From Bacteroidales bacterium (GTDB lineage Bacteria > Bacteroidota > Bacteroidia > Bacteroidales > UBA932): a stretch of 64,000 nucleotides of DNA. The DNA lies in assembly GCA_017620335.1 (NCBI GenBank), contig JAFZQO010000009.1, positions 18,929-82,928 of the forward strand, read 5' to 3'. The notes below the pieces were generated by a model, which worked only from the letters and a program-made list of their open reading frames with translations, was not told where the DNA came from and did not search any database. Both the position numbers and the translations under genes were made by a program. Below are positions 42,914 to 51,512 of this stretch, piece by piece; position 1 is the first letter of the stretch; each line of letters starts with the position of its first letter.

Positions 42914-44527
42914 ATGAGAACCACATTCAAAATCGCACTTGCCAGCGTCCTGGTTTTCACCCTCGCCGCTGCAGCGCCCGAGCTGAACGCTCAGGCAAGA
43001 CGTAGCACCACTACGACTTCTTCCACTTCGAGCTCTTCCGATAACAAGTCCGCCGCCACCGCCAGCAGAAGCTCCGCTTCCAGCAACGCCTCCACGGCCA
43101 GCAGAAGCACTTCCACTGCGACCCGCAGCGCCGGTACTACTGCCAATCGTCAGAGCACCACTACTACCACCAACCGTGAAAACGGAACGGCCACCCGCCA
43201 GACCAGCACCGCGAACCGGAACACCGCCGCCCCTTCGGGCAGCACTTCCACCCAGGTCCGCCGTGGCAACACTGGAAGCAACACCGGTACTACTACCGGC
43301 AACAATTCCGGCACCCAGGTCCGCCGTGGCAACACCGGGAACAATACCGGTACCACTACCGGCAACAATTCCGGGGCCCAGGTGAACCGCAACAACGGTA
43401 CTAACAACAACGGTAACAATACCGGCACCGCCGCCCGCCGCAGCAACGGCACCTCGACCAACGCCGAGACCAGCACTGCCCGCAGGCAGACGAATACCGG
43501 AACCAACCGCGCCACTACCACTACGGAAACTCCTTCCAGGACGGTTACTACCGCCAGGTCCAACTCCAACAACGGCAACGCCGCGACCCAGACCACTCAG
43601 ACCAGCACCCCTGTCAGGACCGTACGTTCCAATGCGAACGCCACCTCCAGCAAGGGTCTGACCTCCGCACCTGAGGCTTCGGCCGCCGCTAGGGCGACGA
43701 CCACCCGCGGGAATACCTCCAACAGAGGGGCAGCCCCCAACGTGAATTACTCCGCGGGTCCTGAGGAGCACGGCAACATCAGGATGGACAAGGACAGGAA
43801 TCTGAACCGTATCCCTCCTCGTGAGCGTGACTTCATGACCCATGACAGGCCCGGCGCCTTCTTCAGCCACAATCCTCACTACTTCGGATACAGGGTACAC
43901 ACCCTCCCTCCGAGATATCGTAGGATCTCCTTCTGGGGCAGGGACTATTATTACTACAATAATGTCTACTACCTCCGCTACGGTGACTGGTACGTCATCA
44001 GCCGTCCTCCCTTCGGAGTGGCTCTCGACATCGCCATCCGCGACGCGGTCTTCGCCTCCGTGAGGTTCTCTTACTACCACAGCGTATATCGCACGTTCGA
44101 TATCGTGGACCGTAACTACAGGACCATCCTGGAGCAGAATAGGGAGATCGCCCGCAACAACGAGCTGCTCGCCCGCCAGAATTCCGCGCTCGCGCTGAAT
44201 TCCGCAAGAGCCCTCTCCGCCTACGAGATCGCGTCCGCCCTCGGACTCATCCAGAGCTTCGCGAACATCAACACCGAGTACTTCTATGAGGACGGAGTCT
44301 TCTACGTCCTCAACAGGAAGAACCGCTACGAGGTCATCGTACCTCCTGCCGGAGCTCTGGTGAACCAGCTCCCTGAAGACTACGACACGATCGTTCTCAA
44401 CGGGGTTGAGTACTACAAGGTCGATGACACCGTCTACCGTCTGGTACTCGTCGACGGCATCCCCGCCCTCGAGGTTCTCGGACAGATGTACGGCACCATG
44501 GCCACCAAGTACAACTACTACTATTAG
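42914..44527 (+). CDS. Secreted Thr/Asn/Ser-rich low-complexity protein with Tyr-rich C-terminal domain
   Basis: Protein of 537 residues. Signal peptide to about LNAQ, then ~250 residues of Thr, Ser, Asn, Gly and Arg, including two 21-residue tandem repeats (RRGNTG-NNTGTTTGNNSG type). The C-terminal ~250 residues are structured, with Tyr-rich strands (RRISFWGRDYYYYNNVYYL), a coiled stretch around NREIARNNELLARQ and a second copy-like YYKVDDTVYRLVLVDG. The C-terminal part resembles DUF6515-type Bacteroidota proteins; I hold this loosely. No enzyme motif. Glycosylation of the Thr/Ser stretch is possible. Convergent with murI, 13 nt apart. Confidence 0.7.
   Translation: MRTTFKIALASVLVFTLAAAAPELNAQARRSTTTTSSTSSSSDNKSAATASRSSASSNASTASRSTSTATRSAGTTANRQSTTTTTNRENGTATRQTSTANRNTAAPSGSTSTQVRRGNTGSNTGTTTGNNSGTQVRRGNTGNNTGTTTGNNSGAQVNRNNGTNNNGNNTGTAARRSNGTSTNAETSTARRQTNTGTNRATTTTETPSRTVTTARSNSNNGNAATQTTQTSTPVRTVRSNANATSSKGLTSAPEASAAARATTTRGNTSNRGAAPNVNYSAGPEEHGNIRMDKDRNLNRIPPRERDFMTHDRPGAFFSHNPHYFGYRVHTLPPRYRRISFWGRDYYYYNNVYYLRYGDWYVISRPPFGVALDIAIRDAVFASVRFSYYHSVYRTFDIVDRNYRTILEQNREIARNNELLARQNSALALNSARALSAYEIASALGLIQSFANINTEYFYEDGVFYVLNRKNRYEVIVPPAGALVNQLPEDYDTIVLNGVEYYKVDDTVYRLVLVDGIPALEVLGQMYGTMATKYNYYY
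43256..43381 (+). repeat. 63-bp tandem repeat (2 copies) within the low-complexity gene
   Basis: Copies at 43256-43318 and 43319-43381 encode near-identical 21-residue units (VRRGNTG.NTGTTTGNNSG). The period is exactly 63 nt and keeps the frame. Confidence 0.85.
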
Positions 44528-44540
44528 TCTGGAAATCCTC

Positions 44541-45308
44541 TCAGAGGATACTGAAAATACGTTCGAGCGCGGCCCTTGGGCCGCTTGAGAACAGCCGGAT
44601 GTCGGCGGCCTTCGGGTCGCCGATTTTCGTCGGCTGTCCGTCGCGGCGAACAAGGCCGCGGTCCTTCATGACGTTCAGCAGATGCCTGGCGGCCGCGGGC
44701 GCAGGGTCTATGACCGTGACGCCGGGGCCGGCGAGGCGCCTGATGACGGGCAGGAGGAAGGGATAGTGGGTGCAGCCGAGGACGACCATGTCGGCGCCGG
44801 CGTCCAGCAGCGGCCGGAGGCTGCGGCCGACGACGGCCTCCGCCTCAGGGCCGTCCAGGACACCCGCCTCCACCAACTCCACGAAGCCCTCGCCGATGCG
44901 TTCCACGACCTCGACGCCGTCGGCGTAACGGTCGCGGGTGTCGTGGTACTTGTCGGCCTTGAGGGTGCCGGCGGTGGCGAGGACGCCCACCACGCCGCTG
45001 CGCGTGTGGAGGGCGGCCTGCTTGACCGCCGGCTCCATCCCTATGAACGGGACGTCGTACTCCGCCCTCAGCGTAGCGATGGCCGCCGCAGTAGCGGTGT
45101 TGCAGGCCACGACGATGACGTCGCAACCCTCTCCGAGCAGGAAATCAGTGATCTTGCGGGCCCTGTCGATGATGTAATCGCGGGTCTTCTCGCCGTAAGG
45201 ACAGTGGGCGTTGTCGGAATAATAGACATATTTCTCCCCGGGGAGAAGCCTCACTATCTCCCTGTAAACGGACAGTCCGCCCGCACCCGAGTCGAAAATC
45301 CCTATCAT
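44541..45308 (-). CDS. murI: Glutamate racemase
   Basis: Cytoplasmic enzyme of 255 residues that makes D-glutamate for peptidoglycan. Both catalytic cysteines are present, in VACNTATAAA and LGCTHYP, and the N-terminal FDSGAGGLSV motif is intact. Length is normal. The -7 box ends 5 nt before the ATG, so the mRNA should be leaderless. It is divergent from asnA with overlapping promoter regions. A short hairpin (44535-44549) overlaps the stop codon. Confidence 0.96.
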   Translation of the reverse strand: MIGIFDSGAGGLSVYREIVRLLPGEKYVYYSDNAHCPYGEKTRDYIIDRARKITDFLLGEGCDVIVVACNTATAAAIATLRAEYDVPFIGMEPAVKQAALHTRSGVVGVLATAGTLKADKYHDTRDRYADGVEVVERIGEGFVELVEAGVLDGPEAEAVVGRSLRPLLDAGADMVVLGCTHYPFLLPVIRRLAGPGVTVIDPAPAAARHLLNVMKDRGLVRRDGQPTKIGDPKAADIRLFSSGPRAALERIFSIL

Positions 45309-45313
45309 ACGCT

Positions 45314-45321
45314 CAAAGATA
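45314..45321 (-). promoter_or_regulatory. -7 promoter box for murI
   Basis: TATCTTTG on the minus strand, 5 nt upstream of the ATG at 45308. No clear -33 TTTG. Confidence 0.72.
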
Positions 45322-45334
45322 CGGTTTTTTTCAG

Positions 45335-45342
45335 TAAATTTG
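45335..45342 (+). promoter_or_regulatory. -7 promoter box for asnA
   Basis: TAAATTTG, 29 nt upstream of the ATG at 45372; 13 nt from the divergent murI box. Confidence 0.72.
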
Positions 45343-45371
45343 AAGGATTAAACATAAAACGAACCACGCGT

Positions 45372-46409
45372 ATGTCATTGTACATCCCAGCTGGCTACCG
45401 CAATGTCCTCGGTAGCGTCGAGAACACCGAGAAAGCCATCAAGGCCGTCAAGAACATGTTCCAGGACAACCTCTCCGCCCAGCTTGCGCTCCTGCGCGTT
45501 ACGGCGCCGATGGTCGTCATGACCGGAACGGGCATCAACGACGACCTGAACGGCATCGAGCGCCCGGTCCGCTTCCCCGTCAAGGACATGGGCGAGCGCC
45601 AGGCCGAAGTGGTCCATTCGCTCGCGAAATGGAAGAGGCTCAAGCTCGCCGAACTCGGCACCGCCCCCGGCAGGGGCATTTATACCGACATGAACGCCCT
45701 CCGTCCCGACGAGGAGCTCGACAATATCCACTCCATCTACGTCGACCAGTGGGACTGGGAGCGCGTCATCCGCGACGAGGACCGCAACCTCGACTTCCTC
45801 AAGAAGATGGTCCGCCGCATCTACGAGGCCATCAAGGTCACCGAGAATAAGCTCTATGTCGAGTTCCCCCAGCTCGTCCCGGCTCTCCCGGAAGATATTC
45901 ATTTCATCCATTCGGAGGAACTCCTGCAGATGTATCCCGGCCTCAGCCCGAAGGACAGGGAGAACGAGATAGTCCGCAAGTACGGTGCCGTGTTCATCAT
46001 CGGCATCGGCGGCGCCCTGTCGGATGGCTCCGCCCACGACGGCCGCGCCGCCGACTACGACGACTGGAGCACCCCCAATTCCGACGGCTACCTCGGCCTC
46101 AACGGCGACATCCTTCTCTGGAATCCCGTCCTGGAAAGTGCCTTCGAGGTGTCCAGCATGGGCATCCGCGTTAGCCCCGAGTCGCTGGAGCGCCAGCTTG
46201 CCATCCGAGGCCAGGAATGGAAGAAGGACCTCTTCTTCCACAAGCGCCTGCTGGCCGGCGAGCTGCCCGCCTGCATCGGCGGCGGCATCGGCCAGTCCCG
46301 TCTCTGCATGTACCTGCTTCGCAAGGCCCACATCGGCGAGATCCAGTCCAGCCTCTGGCCCGACGACATGCGCGCTGCCTGCGCCGCCGCCGGAATCGAG
46401 CTGGTCTAA
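45372..46409 (+). CDS. asnA: Aspartate--ammonia ligase
   Basis: Cytoplasmic ATP-dependent enzyme of 345 residues that makes asparagine from aspartate and ammonia. It has the AsnA hallmarks: VTAPMVVMTGTGINDDLNG near the start, the class II synthetase-like QWDWER segment, GLNGDILLWNPVL and GGGIGQSRLCMYLL near the C-terminus. Start ATG at 45372 follows the promoter; the reading frame stays open far upstream but runs antisense through murI. Length equals the family norm (~330-345). Confidence 0.96.
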   Translation: MSLYIPAGYRNVLGSVENTEKAIKAVKNMFQDNLSAQLALLRVTAPMVVMTGTGINDDLNGIERPVRFPVKDMGERQAEVVHSLAKWKRLKLAELGTAPGRGIYTDMNALRPDEELDNIHSIYVDQWDWERVIRDEDRNLDFLKKMVRRIYEAIKVTENKLYVEFPQLVPALPEDIHFIHSEELLQMYPGLSPKDRENEIVRKYGAVFIIGIGGALSDGSAHDGRAADYDDWSTPNSDGYLGLNGDILLWNPVLESAFEVSSMGIRVSPESLERQLAIRGQEWKKDLFFHKRLLAGELPACIGGGIGQSRLCMYLLRKAHIGEIQSSLWPDDMRAACAAAGIELV

Positions 46410-46424
46410 CCCCGCAAAAATGCG

Positions 46425-46432
46425 TATATTTG
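46425..46432 (+). promoter_or_regulatory. -7 promoter box for prfB
   Basis: TATATTTG, 20 nt upstream of the ATG at 46453. Confidence 0.8.
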
Positions 46433-46452
46433 TAAACTAATACGGAATCGAA

Positions 46453-47601
46453 ATGACGACGACAGACCAGATAAAGGAGTTGAGGGACAGGCTTGAGACG
46501 CTTGACCAGTGTCTCAACATGGCCGGAAGGCGCGCGGAGGTGGCCCGCAAGACCGAGAGGACGCTTGCGGCGGATTTCTGGAGCGACCCGAAGGAGGCGG
46601 AGAAGTTCCTCAAGGAGCTTTCCGCCCTGAAGTACTGGATCGTCGGATATGACAAGGCTTCCACGGCCGTGGACGACCTTGAGGTTTTGTATGAGTTCGC
46701 CCGCGAGAGCACTTCGCTAGAGGGGGACGAGATGGTGGAAACCGCCGAGGTCAAGGAGCTTGACGCGGCGTATGCCGGAGCGCTGGCGCAGGTCGAGGCG
46801 CTCGAGCTGCGCAACATGCTCGGTGCCGAGGGCGACAGCCTGGGCGCCGTGCTGACCATCAACTCCGGCGCCGGCGGCACCGAGGCCAACGACTGGTCCG
46901 CCATGCTCATGCGCATGTACCTGCGCTGGGCCGAGCGCAACGGCTATCGCACGGAAGTCACCGGTCTGGTGGACGGTGACGAGGCCGGCATCAAGTCCGT
47001 CACCGTGGAGATCGAGGGCGACTACGCATACGGCTACCTCAAGGCCGAGAACGGCGTCCACAGGCTTGTAAGGCTCTCGCCCTTCAATGCCCAGAACAAG
47101 CGCCAGACCACTTTCTCCTCCGTCTTCGTTTATCCGCTCGTGGACGACACCATCAACATTGAGATCAAGGACTCCGACCTGGAGTGGGACACCTTCCGCA
47201 GCGGCGGCCACGGCGGCCAGAACGTCAACAAGGTCGAGACCGGCGTGCGCGTCAGGCACATTCCCACCGGCATCACGGTGGAGAACACCGAAGGCCGCAC
47301 CCAGATAGGCAACAAGGAGAACGCTCTCCGCATCCTCAAGTCCCGCCTCTATGACCTGGAACTCAAGAAGCGCCAGGAGAAGCAGGCCGAACTCGAGGGC
47401 CAGAAGCGCAAGATCGAATGGGGCTCGCAGATACGCTCCTACGTCCTGCACCCGTACAAACTTGTCAAGGACCTCCGCACCGGGTACTCCACCGCCGATA
47501 CGCAGGGCGTGCTGGACGGCGACCTGAACGAATTCATGAAGACCTTCCTGATGCAGCAGGGCAGTGGCAACTTCACCCCTGTGGCCGATGACGAAGAATA
47601 A
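46453..47601 (+). CDS. prfB: Peptide chain release factor 2
   Basis: Cytoplasmic protein of 382 residues that terminates translation at UGA and UAA. The GGQ loop (RSGGHGGQNVNK) that triggers peptide release and the SPF anticodon-like tripeptide of RF2 (RLVRLSPFNAQ) are both present. The gene is one continuous frame: I see no in-frame UGA and no CTTTGAC slippery site near codon 25, so the usual autoregulatory +1 frameshift is absent. Monocistronic by promoter evidence, with the fumarase gene 18 nt downstream possibly cotranscribed. Confidence 0.96.
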   Translation: MTTTDQIKELRDRLETLDQCLNMAGRRAEVARKTERTLAADFWSDPKEAEKFLKELSALKYWIVGYDKASTAVDDLEVLYEFARESTSLEGDEMVETAEVKELDAAYAGALAQVEALELRNMLGAEGDSLGAVLTINSGAGGTEANDWSAMLMRMYLRWAERNGYRTEVTGLVDGDEAGIKSVTVEIEGDYAYGYLKAENGVHRLVRLSPFNAQNKRQTTFSSVFVYPLVDDTINIEIKDSDLEWDTFRSGGHGGQNVNKVETGVRVRHIPTGITVENTEGRTQIGNKENALRILKSRLYDLELKKRQEKQAELEGQKRKIEWGSQIRSYVLHPYKLVKDLRTGYSTADTQGVLDGDLNEFMKTFLMQQGSGNFTPVADDEE

Positions 47602-47619
47602 TCTTAAAATTTAACAGAT

Positions 47620-49245
47620 ATGGCAGAGTTCAAATACGCTCCGATGTTCCAGCTGGGAGCAGACACCACCGAGTATTACAAGATTCCCGATTCCGAGAAG
47701 CTCGTCTCCACGGGCGATTTCGAGGGCCATCCGATCCTCAAGGTCAGCCCTGAGGCCCTTACAGTGATGGCCAACACCGCCTTCCGCGACGTCAGCTTCC
47801 TACTTCGCCGCTCGCACAACGAGCAGGTGGCGAAGATCCTCAGCGACCCTGAAGCCTCCGAGAACGACAAGTACGTGGCCCTGACTTTCCTGCGCAACGC
47901 TGAAGTCTCCGCCAAGGGCAAGCTCCCTCTCTGCCAGGACACTGGCACCGCCATCGTCCACGGCGAGAAGGGCCAGCAGGTCTGGACCGGCTTCTGCGAC
48001 GAGGAAGCCCTCTCGCTCGGCGTCTTCAAGACCTACACCGAGGAGAATCTACGCTACTCGCAGAACGCTCCGCTGGACATGTACAACGAGGTCAACACCA
48101 AATGCAACCTTCCGGCGCAGATCGACATCGAGGCCGCCGAAGGCATGGAGTACCGCTTCCTCTGCGTCACCAAGGGCGGCGGCTCGGCCAACAAGACCTA
48201 CCTCTACCAGGAGACCAAGGCCCGCATCCAGAATCCCGGAACGCTCGTGCCTTTCCTCGTCTCCAAGATGAAGACCCTCGGCACCGCGGCCTGCCCGCCT
48301 TACCATATCGCCATCGTCGTCGGCGGCACCTCCGCGGAGAAGAACCTCCTCACGGTCAAGCTCGCCTCGACACACTACTATGACGGCCTGCCGACCACCG
48401 GCGACGAGACCGGCCGCGCTTTCCGCGACGTCGAACTCGAGAAGGAACTCCTCGAGGAGACCCGCAAGATCGGTCTCGGCGCTCAGTTCGGAGGCAAGTA
48501 CATGGCCCATGACATCCGCGTCGTGCGCCTGCCGCGCCACGGCGCCAGCTGCCCCATCGGCCTCGGCGTCAGCTGCTCGGCCGACCGCAACATCAAGGCC
48601 AAGATCAACTCCGACGGCGTCTGGATCGAGAAGATGGACGACAAGCCGTACGAGCTCATCCCGGAGGAGCTCCGCAACGCCGGAGAGGGAGAGGCCGTCA
48701 AGATCGACCTCGACCAGCCGATGAGCGAGGTCTGCAAGATCCTCACGAAATACCCCGTCAGCACCCGCCTGAGCCTGAACGGCACCATCATCGTCGGCCG
48801 CGACATCGCACACGCCAAGATCAAGGCGCGCCTGGACGCCGGCGAAGAGATGCCCCAGTACCTCAAGGACCATCCCATCTACTACGCCGGCCCGGCCAAG
48901 ACCCCGGCCGGAATGCCTTGTGGCTCCATGGGCCCGACCACGGCCGGCCGCATGGACCCGTATGTCGATGAGTTCCAGGATTATGGCGGTTCCATGATCA
49001 TGCTCGCCAAAGGCAACCGCAGCCAGGCCGTGACCGACGCCTGCAAGAAGCACGGCGGCTTCTACCTCGGCTCCATCGGCGGCCCTGCGGCTATCCTCGC
49101 GCAGAACAACATCAAGAGCATCGAGTGCGTGGAGTATCCCGAGCTCGGCATGGAGGCCATCTGGAAGATCAGGGTCGTGGACTTCCCGGCCTTCATCCTC
49201 GTGGACGACAAGGGCAACGATTTCTTCAAGACCATAGGACTTTAA
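47620..49245 (+). CDS. Fumarate hydratase, class I ([4Fe-4S])
   Basis: Cytoplasmic enzyme of 541 residues that interconverts fumarate and malate using an oxygen-sensitive [4Fe-4S] cluster. Candidate cluster ligands lie in LCQDTGT (Cys ~105), AACPPY (~224) and GASCPIGLG (~318). Both the N-terminal alpha and C-terminal beta domains are on one chain (FumA/FumB type), shown by [16 protein letters not shown] in the second part. It lies 18 nt after prfB and 2 nt before serB, so it is probably cotranscribed with serB. Confidence 0.95.
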   Translation: MAEFKYAPMFQLGADTTEYYKIPDSEKLVSTGDFEGHPILKVSPEALTVMANTAFRDVSFLLRRSHNEQVAKILSDPEASENDKYVALTFLRNAEVSAKGKLPLCQDTGTAIVHGEKGQQVWTGFCDEEALSLGVFKTYTEENLRYSQNAPLDMYNEVNTKCNLPAQIDIEAAEGMEYRFLCVTKGGGSANKTYLYQETKARIQNPGTLVPFLVSKMKTLGTAACPPYHIAIVVGGTSAEKNLLTVKLASTHYYDGLPTTGDETGRAFRDVELEKELLEETRKIGLGAQFGGKYMAHDIRVVRLPRHGASCPIGLGVSCSADRNIKAKINSDGVWIEKMDDKPYELIPEELRNAGEGEAVKIDLDQPMSEVCKILTKYPVSTRLSLNGTIIVGRDIAHAKIKARLDAGEEMPQYLKDHPIYYAGPAKTPAGMPCGSMGPTTAGRMDPYVDEFQDYGGSMIMLAKGNRSQAVTDACKKHGGFYLGSIGGPAAILAQNNIKSIECVEYPELGMEAIWKIRVVDFPAFILVDDKGNDFFKTIGL

Positions 49246-49247
49246 GG

Positions 49248-50474
49248 ATGGACCTTACCGGCAACGAAATCATACAGGTCAACATTTCCGGCTACGACAA
49301 GCCGGGCCTGACCACATCCCTGACCGATATCCTGGCGAAGTACGACGCCTTCATCCTAGATATCGGCCAGGCCAACATCCATCAGACACTGACGCTGGGC
49401 ATCCTGTTCAGCACCGAGCCCGACAAGTCCGGCTTCATCATGAAGGAGCTGCTCTTCAAGGCGTCGGAGCTGGGGGTGCAGATAGGCTTCAAGGCCATCT
49501 CCCCCGAGGATTACGCCCAATGGGTCGGGCGCCAGGGCAAGAACCGCTACATCGTCACCCTGCTTGGCCGCAGCATCACTGCAAGGCAGATTTCCGACGT
49601 CACGGCGGTCATCTTCCGGCACGGGCTCAACATCGACGCCATCAAGCGCCTTACCGGCCGCATCCCTCTGGTCGAGGACAACGGCAGGACCAAGTCTTCC
49701 ATTGAATTCTCCATCCGCGGGATGCTTACACACGAGGACCGTGCTGCCCTGCAGGCAGACCTCGTGCATACATGCTCCGAAGGTCTGGACTTCTCCTTCC
49801 AGAAGGACGACATCTACCGCCGCAGCCGGCGCCTGATCTGCTTCGACATGGACTCCACGCTCATCCACACCGAGTGCATCGACCAGCTGGCCGAGCGCGC
49901 CGGGGTGGGGGACGAGGTGAAGGCGATCACCGCCAGCGCCATGCGCGGCGAGATCGACTTCACCGAGAGCTTCACGCAGCGCGTCGCCCTCCTGAAGGGC
50001 CTTGACGAGTCGGTGATGGAAGACATCGCCCGCAACCTGCCCTTCAACGAGGGCCTGGAGCGCATGATGATGATACTCAAGCGGGTAGGCTACAAGACCG
50101 CCATCCTTTCCGGAGGATTCACGTACTTCGGCAAATACCTCCAGCAGAAGTTCGGCTTCGACTACGTCTATGCCAATGAACTGGAGATCGTGGACGGCAA
50201 GCTTACCGGCCGTTACATCGGCGACGTCGTGGACGGCCGCCGCAAGGCTGAGCTGCTCCGCTTGCTCTGCCAGGTGGAGCACATCAACCTCGAGCAGGCT
50301 GTGGCCGTCGGAGACGGCGCCAACGACCTCCCGATGCTGGGCCTGGCGGGCCTGGGCATCGCGTATCACGCGAAGCCCAAGGTGCGTGCCGGCGCCCGCC
50401 AGTCCATCTCGAGCATCGGCCTCGACGGCATCCTGTATTTCCTCGGATTGAAGGATTCCCAGATCGACCCGTAA
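49248..50474 (+). CDS. serB: Phosphoserine phosphatase with N-terminal ACT domains
   Basis: Cytoplasmic HAD-family enzyme of 408 residues, last step of serine synthesis. Two ACT-like domains make up the first ~170 residues (IIQVNISGYDKPGLTT and RYIVTLLGRSITARQ). The HAD domain follows with CFDMDSTLI (nucleophile Asp), the SGGFTYF motif II and GDGANDLPML (motif IV). The start is the ATG at 49248, 2 nt after the fumarase stop. A longer reading frame starting upstream would overlap the fumarase gene out of frame. Confidence 0.95.
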   Translation: MDLTGNEIIQVNISGYDKPGLTTSLTDILAKYDAFILDIGQANIHQTLTLGILFSTEPDKSGFIMKELLFKASELGVQIGFKAISPEDYAQWVGRQGKNRYIVTLLGRSITARQISDVTAVIFRHGLNIDAIKRLTGRIPLVEDNGRTKSSIEFSIRGMLTHEDRAALQADLVHTCSEGLDFSFQKDDIYRRSRRLICFDMDSTLIHTECIDQLAERAGVGDEVKAITASAMRGEIDFTESFTQRVALLKGLDESVMEDIARNLPFNEGLERMMMILKRVGYKTAILSGGFTYFGKYLQQKFGFDYVYANELEIVDGKLTGRYIGDVVDGRRKAELLRLLCQVEHINLEQAVAVGDGANDLPMLGLAGLGIAYHAKPKVRAGARQSISSIGLDGILYFLGLKDSQIDP

Positions 50475-50494
50475 ACAAATAAGCGACAGCGAAA

Positions 50495-50530
50495 AAAGAA
50501 GCACAGACCCGAACGGGCCTGTGCTTCTTT
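50495..50530 (+). terminator. Terminator hairpin after serB
   Basis: 12-bp outer stem (50495-50506 / 50519-50530, AAAGAAGCACAG / CTGTGCTTCTTT) plus an inner CCCG/CGGG stem. The T-tract lies in the stem, giving bidirectional action for the convergent esterase gene. Confidence 0.85.
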
Positions 50531-50546
50531 CATGCTGTATCCGTGT

Positions 50547-51500
50547 CTACCACTTAGCCGGAGGGTTGGGGTTAGGCATACCTTCCGCGTCGGGATTGGT
50601 GGAGTGGACGGGCTTGAAGCCCGGAAGGTGCGAGGACTCGACGAGGTTGTATTCCTCGGTCTTCATCTGGAGCTGGAGGCCCTGGATGACGTACTTCTCC
50701 ACGAAGGTCTGAATTTCGTGGGTGTTGTATCCACTGTAGGGCTTGTAGGAGAGGACGTGGTCTCCGTCGATCTCGCAGTAAAGCCAGTACGGGACCTTCA
50801 TCTCATGGAGCTGGTCGACGATGTACTTGGGGCCGAACACGGTCTGGGCATCGCTCCTCTTGACGTCGAAGGCGACGGTGGAGTCTCCGCTGCCGTGGAA
50901 GAACATCATCGGGCAGGGCTTCTTCGCCCAGGTAAGGTCCTTCTCGTAATTGAGGATGGCGCCGGCGTATCCGATGTATCCCGCGGGCATCCAGCCGGCA
51001 GGGAATTTCTTCGAATAAGGACCGTCGTTGCAGATGTCGTAGATGGCCATGAGGGTGGTGATGCCGCCGGCGCTGGAGCCTTCGAGCATCACCTTGTCCA
51101 CGTCAACCTTCCACGCGTCCGCGTTCTTCAGCACAAACGCCATCGCGTCGGTCAGGTCGTCGAGGGCCATCTGGATGGCCGCCTCCATCTTCTCGGGAGG
51201 GGCGGGATTGTATCCGTACTCTGTCAGGCCCTTGCGATAGTCGATGGAGATGACCTGCACGCCGATGTCGGTCAGGTAGTCGAAGCGTCCTCCGCGGCTG
51301 CCGAAGGCCCAGCCGCCGCCGTACATGTAGATCATGGTCGGAATCTTGTCCCCCTTGACCCTGGACATGTCGACGTGGCGGTCGACGAAGAGCGAGTCGG
51401 CGCCCTTGACCGCGTAGAGGTAGGTCTCCCTGACCGGCTGAGCGTTCAGCGCGGCGGCGAAAAGCAAAAGGGATGAAGCGATGAGGATGAATCTTTTCAT
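50547..51500 (-). CDS. Secreted alpha/beta hydrolase (carboxylesterase-like)
   Basis: Protein of 317 residues with a signal peptide (to about LNAQ). Alpha/beta hydrolase motifs: IYMYGGGWAFGS (oxyanion HGGGW-like loop with Tyr-Gly), LEGSSAGGITTL (nucleophile Ser) and FHGSGDSTV (Asp region), with CEIDGDHVLS carrying the likely His. It resembles hormone-sensitive lipase-like carboxylesterases and plant-wall acyl esterases. It lies 12 nt downstream of a GH9 gene and is cotranscribed with it, which supports de-acylation of the cellulose/hemicellulose-type substrate. Confidence 0.82.
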   Translation of the reverse strand: MKRFILIASSLLLFAAALNAQPVRETYLYAVKGADSLFVDRHVDMSRVKGDKIPTMIYMYGGGWAFGSRGGRFDYLTDIGVQVISIDYRKGLTEYGYNPAPPEKMEAAIQMALDDLTDAMAFVLKNADAWKVDVDKVMLEGSSAGGITTLMAIYDICNDGPYSKKFPAGWMPAGYIGYAGAILNYEKDLTWAKKPCPMMFFHGSGDSTVAFDVKRSDAQTVFGPKYIVDQLHEMKVPYWLYCEIDGDHVLSYKPYSGYNTHEIQTFVEKYVIQGLQLQMKTEEYNLVESSHLPGFKPVHSTNPDAEGMPNPNPPAKW

Positions 51501-51512
51501 TGTGTAAAGGCT

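Noticed and set aside
43600-43740. Transmembrane or enzyme domain in the Thr/Ser-rich section
   Set aside because: Only polar low-complexity residues are present.
42899-44653. 584-codon open frame antisense to the Thr/Asn-rich gene
   Set aside because: Product is Gly/Val/Ser/Arg repeats from the reverse of ACC/AAC codons; no signal or promoter.
44682-45371. N-terminal extension of asnA
   Set aside because: The in-frame stretch is antisense to murI and precedes the asnA promoter; AsnA length is normal from 45372.
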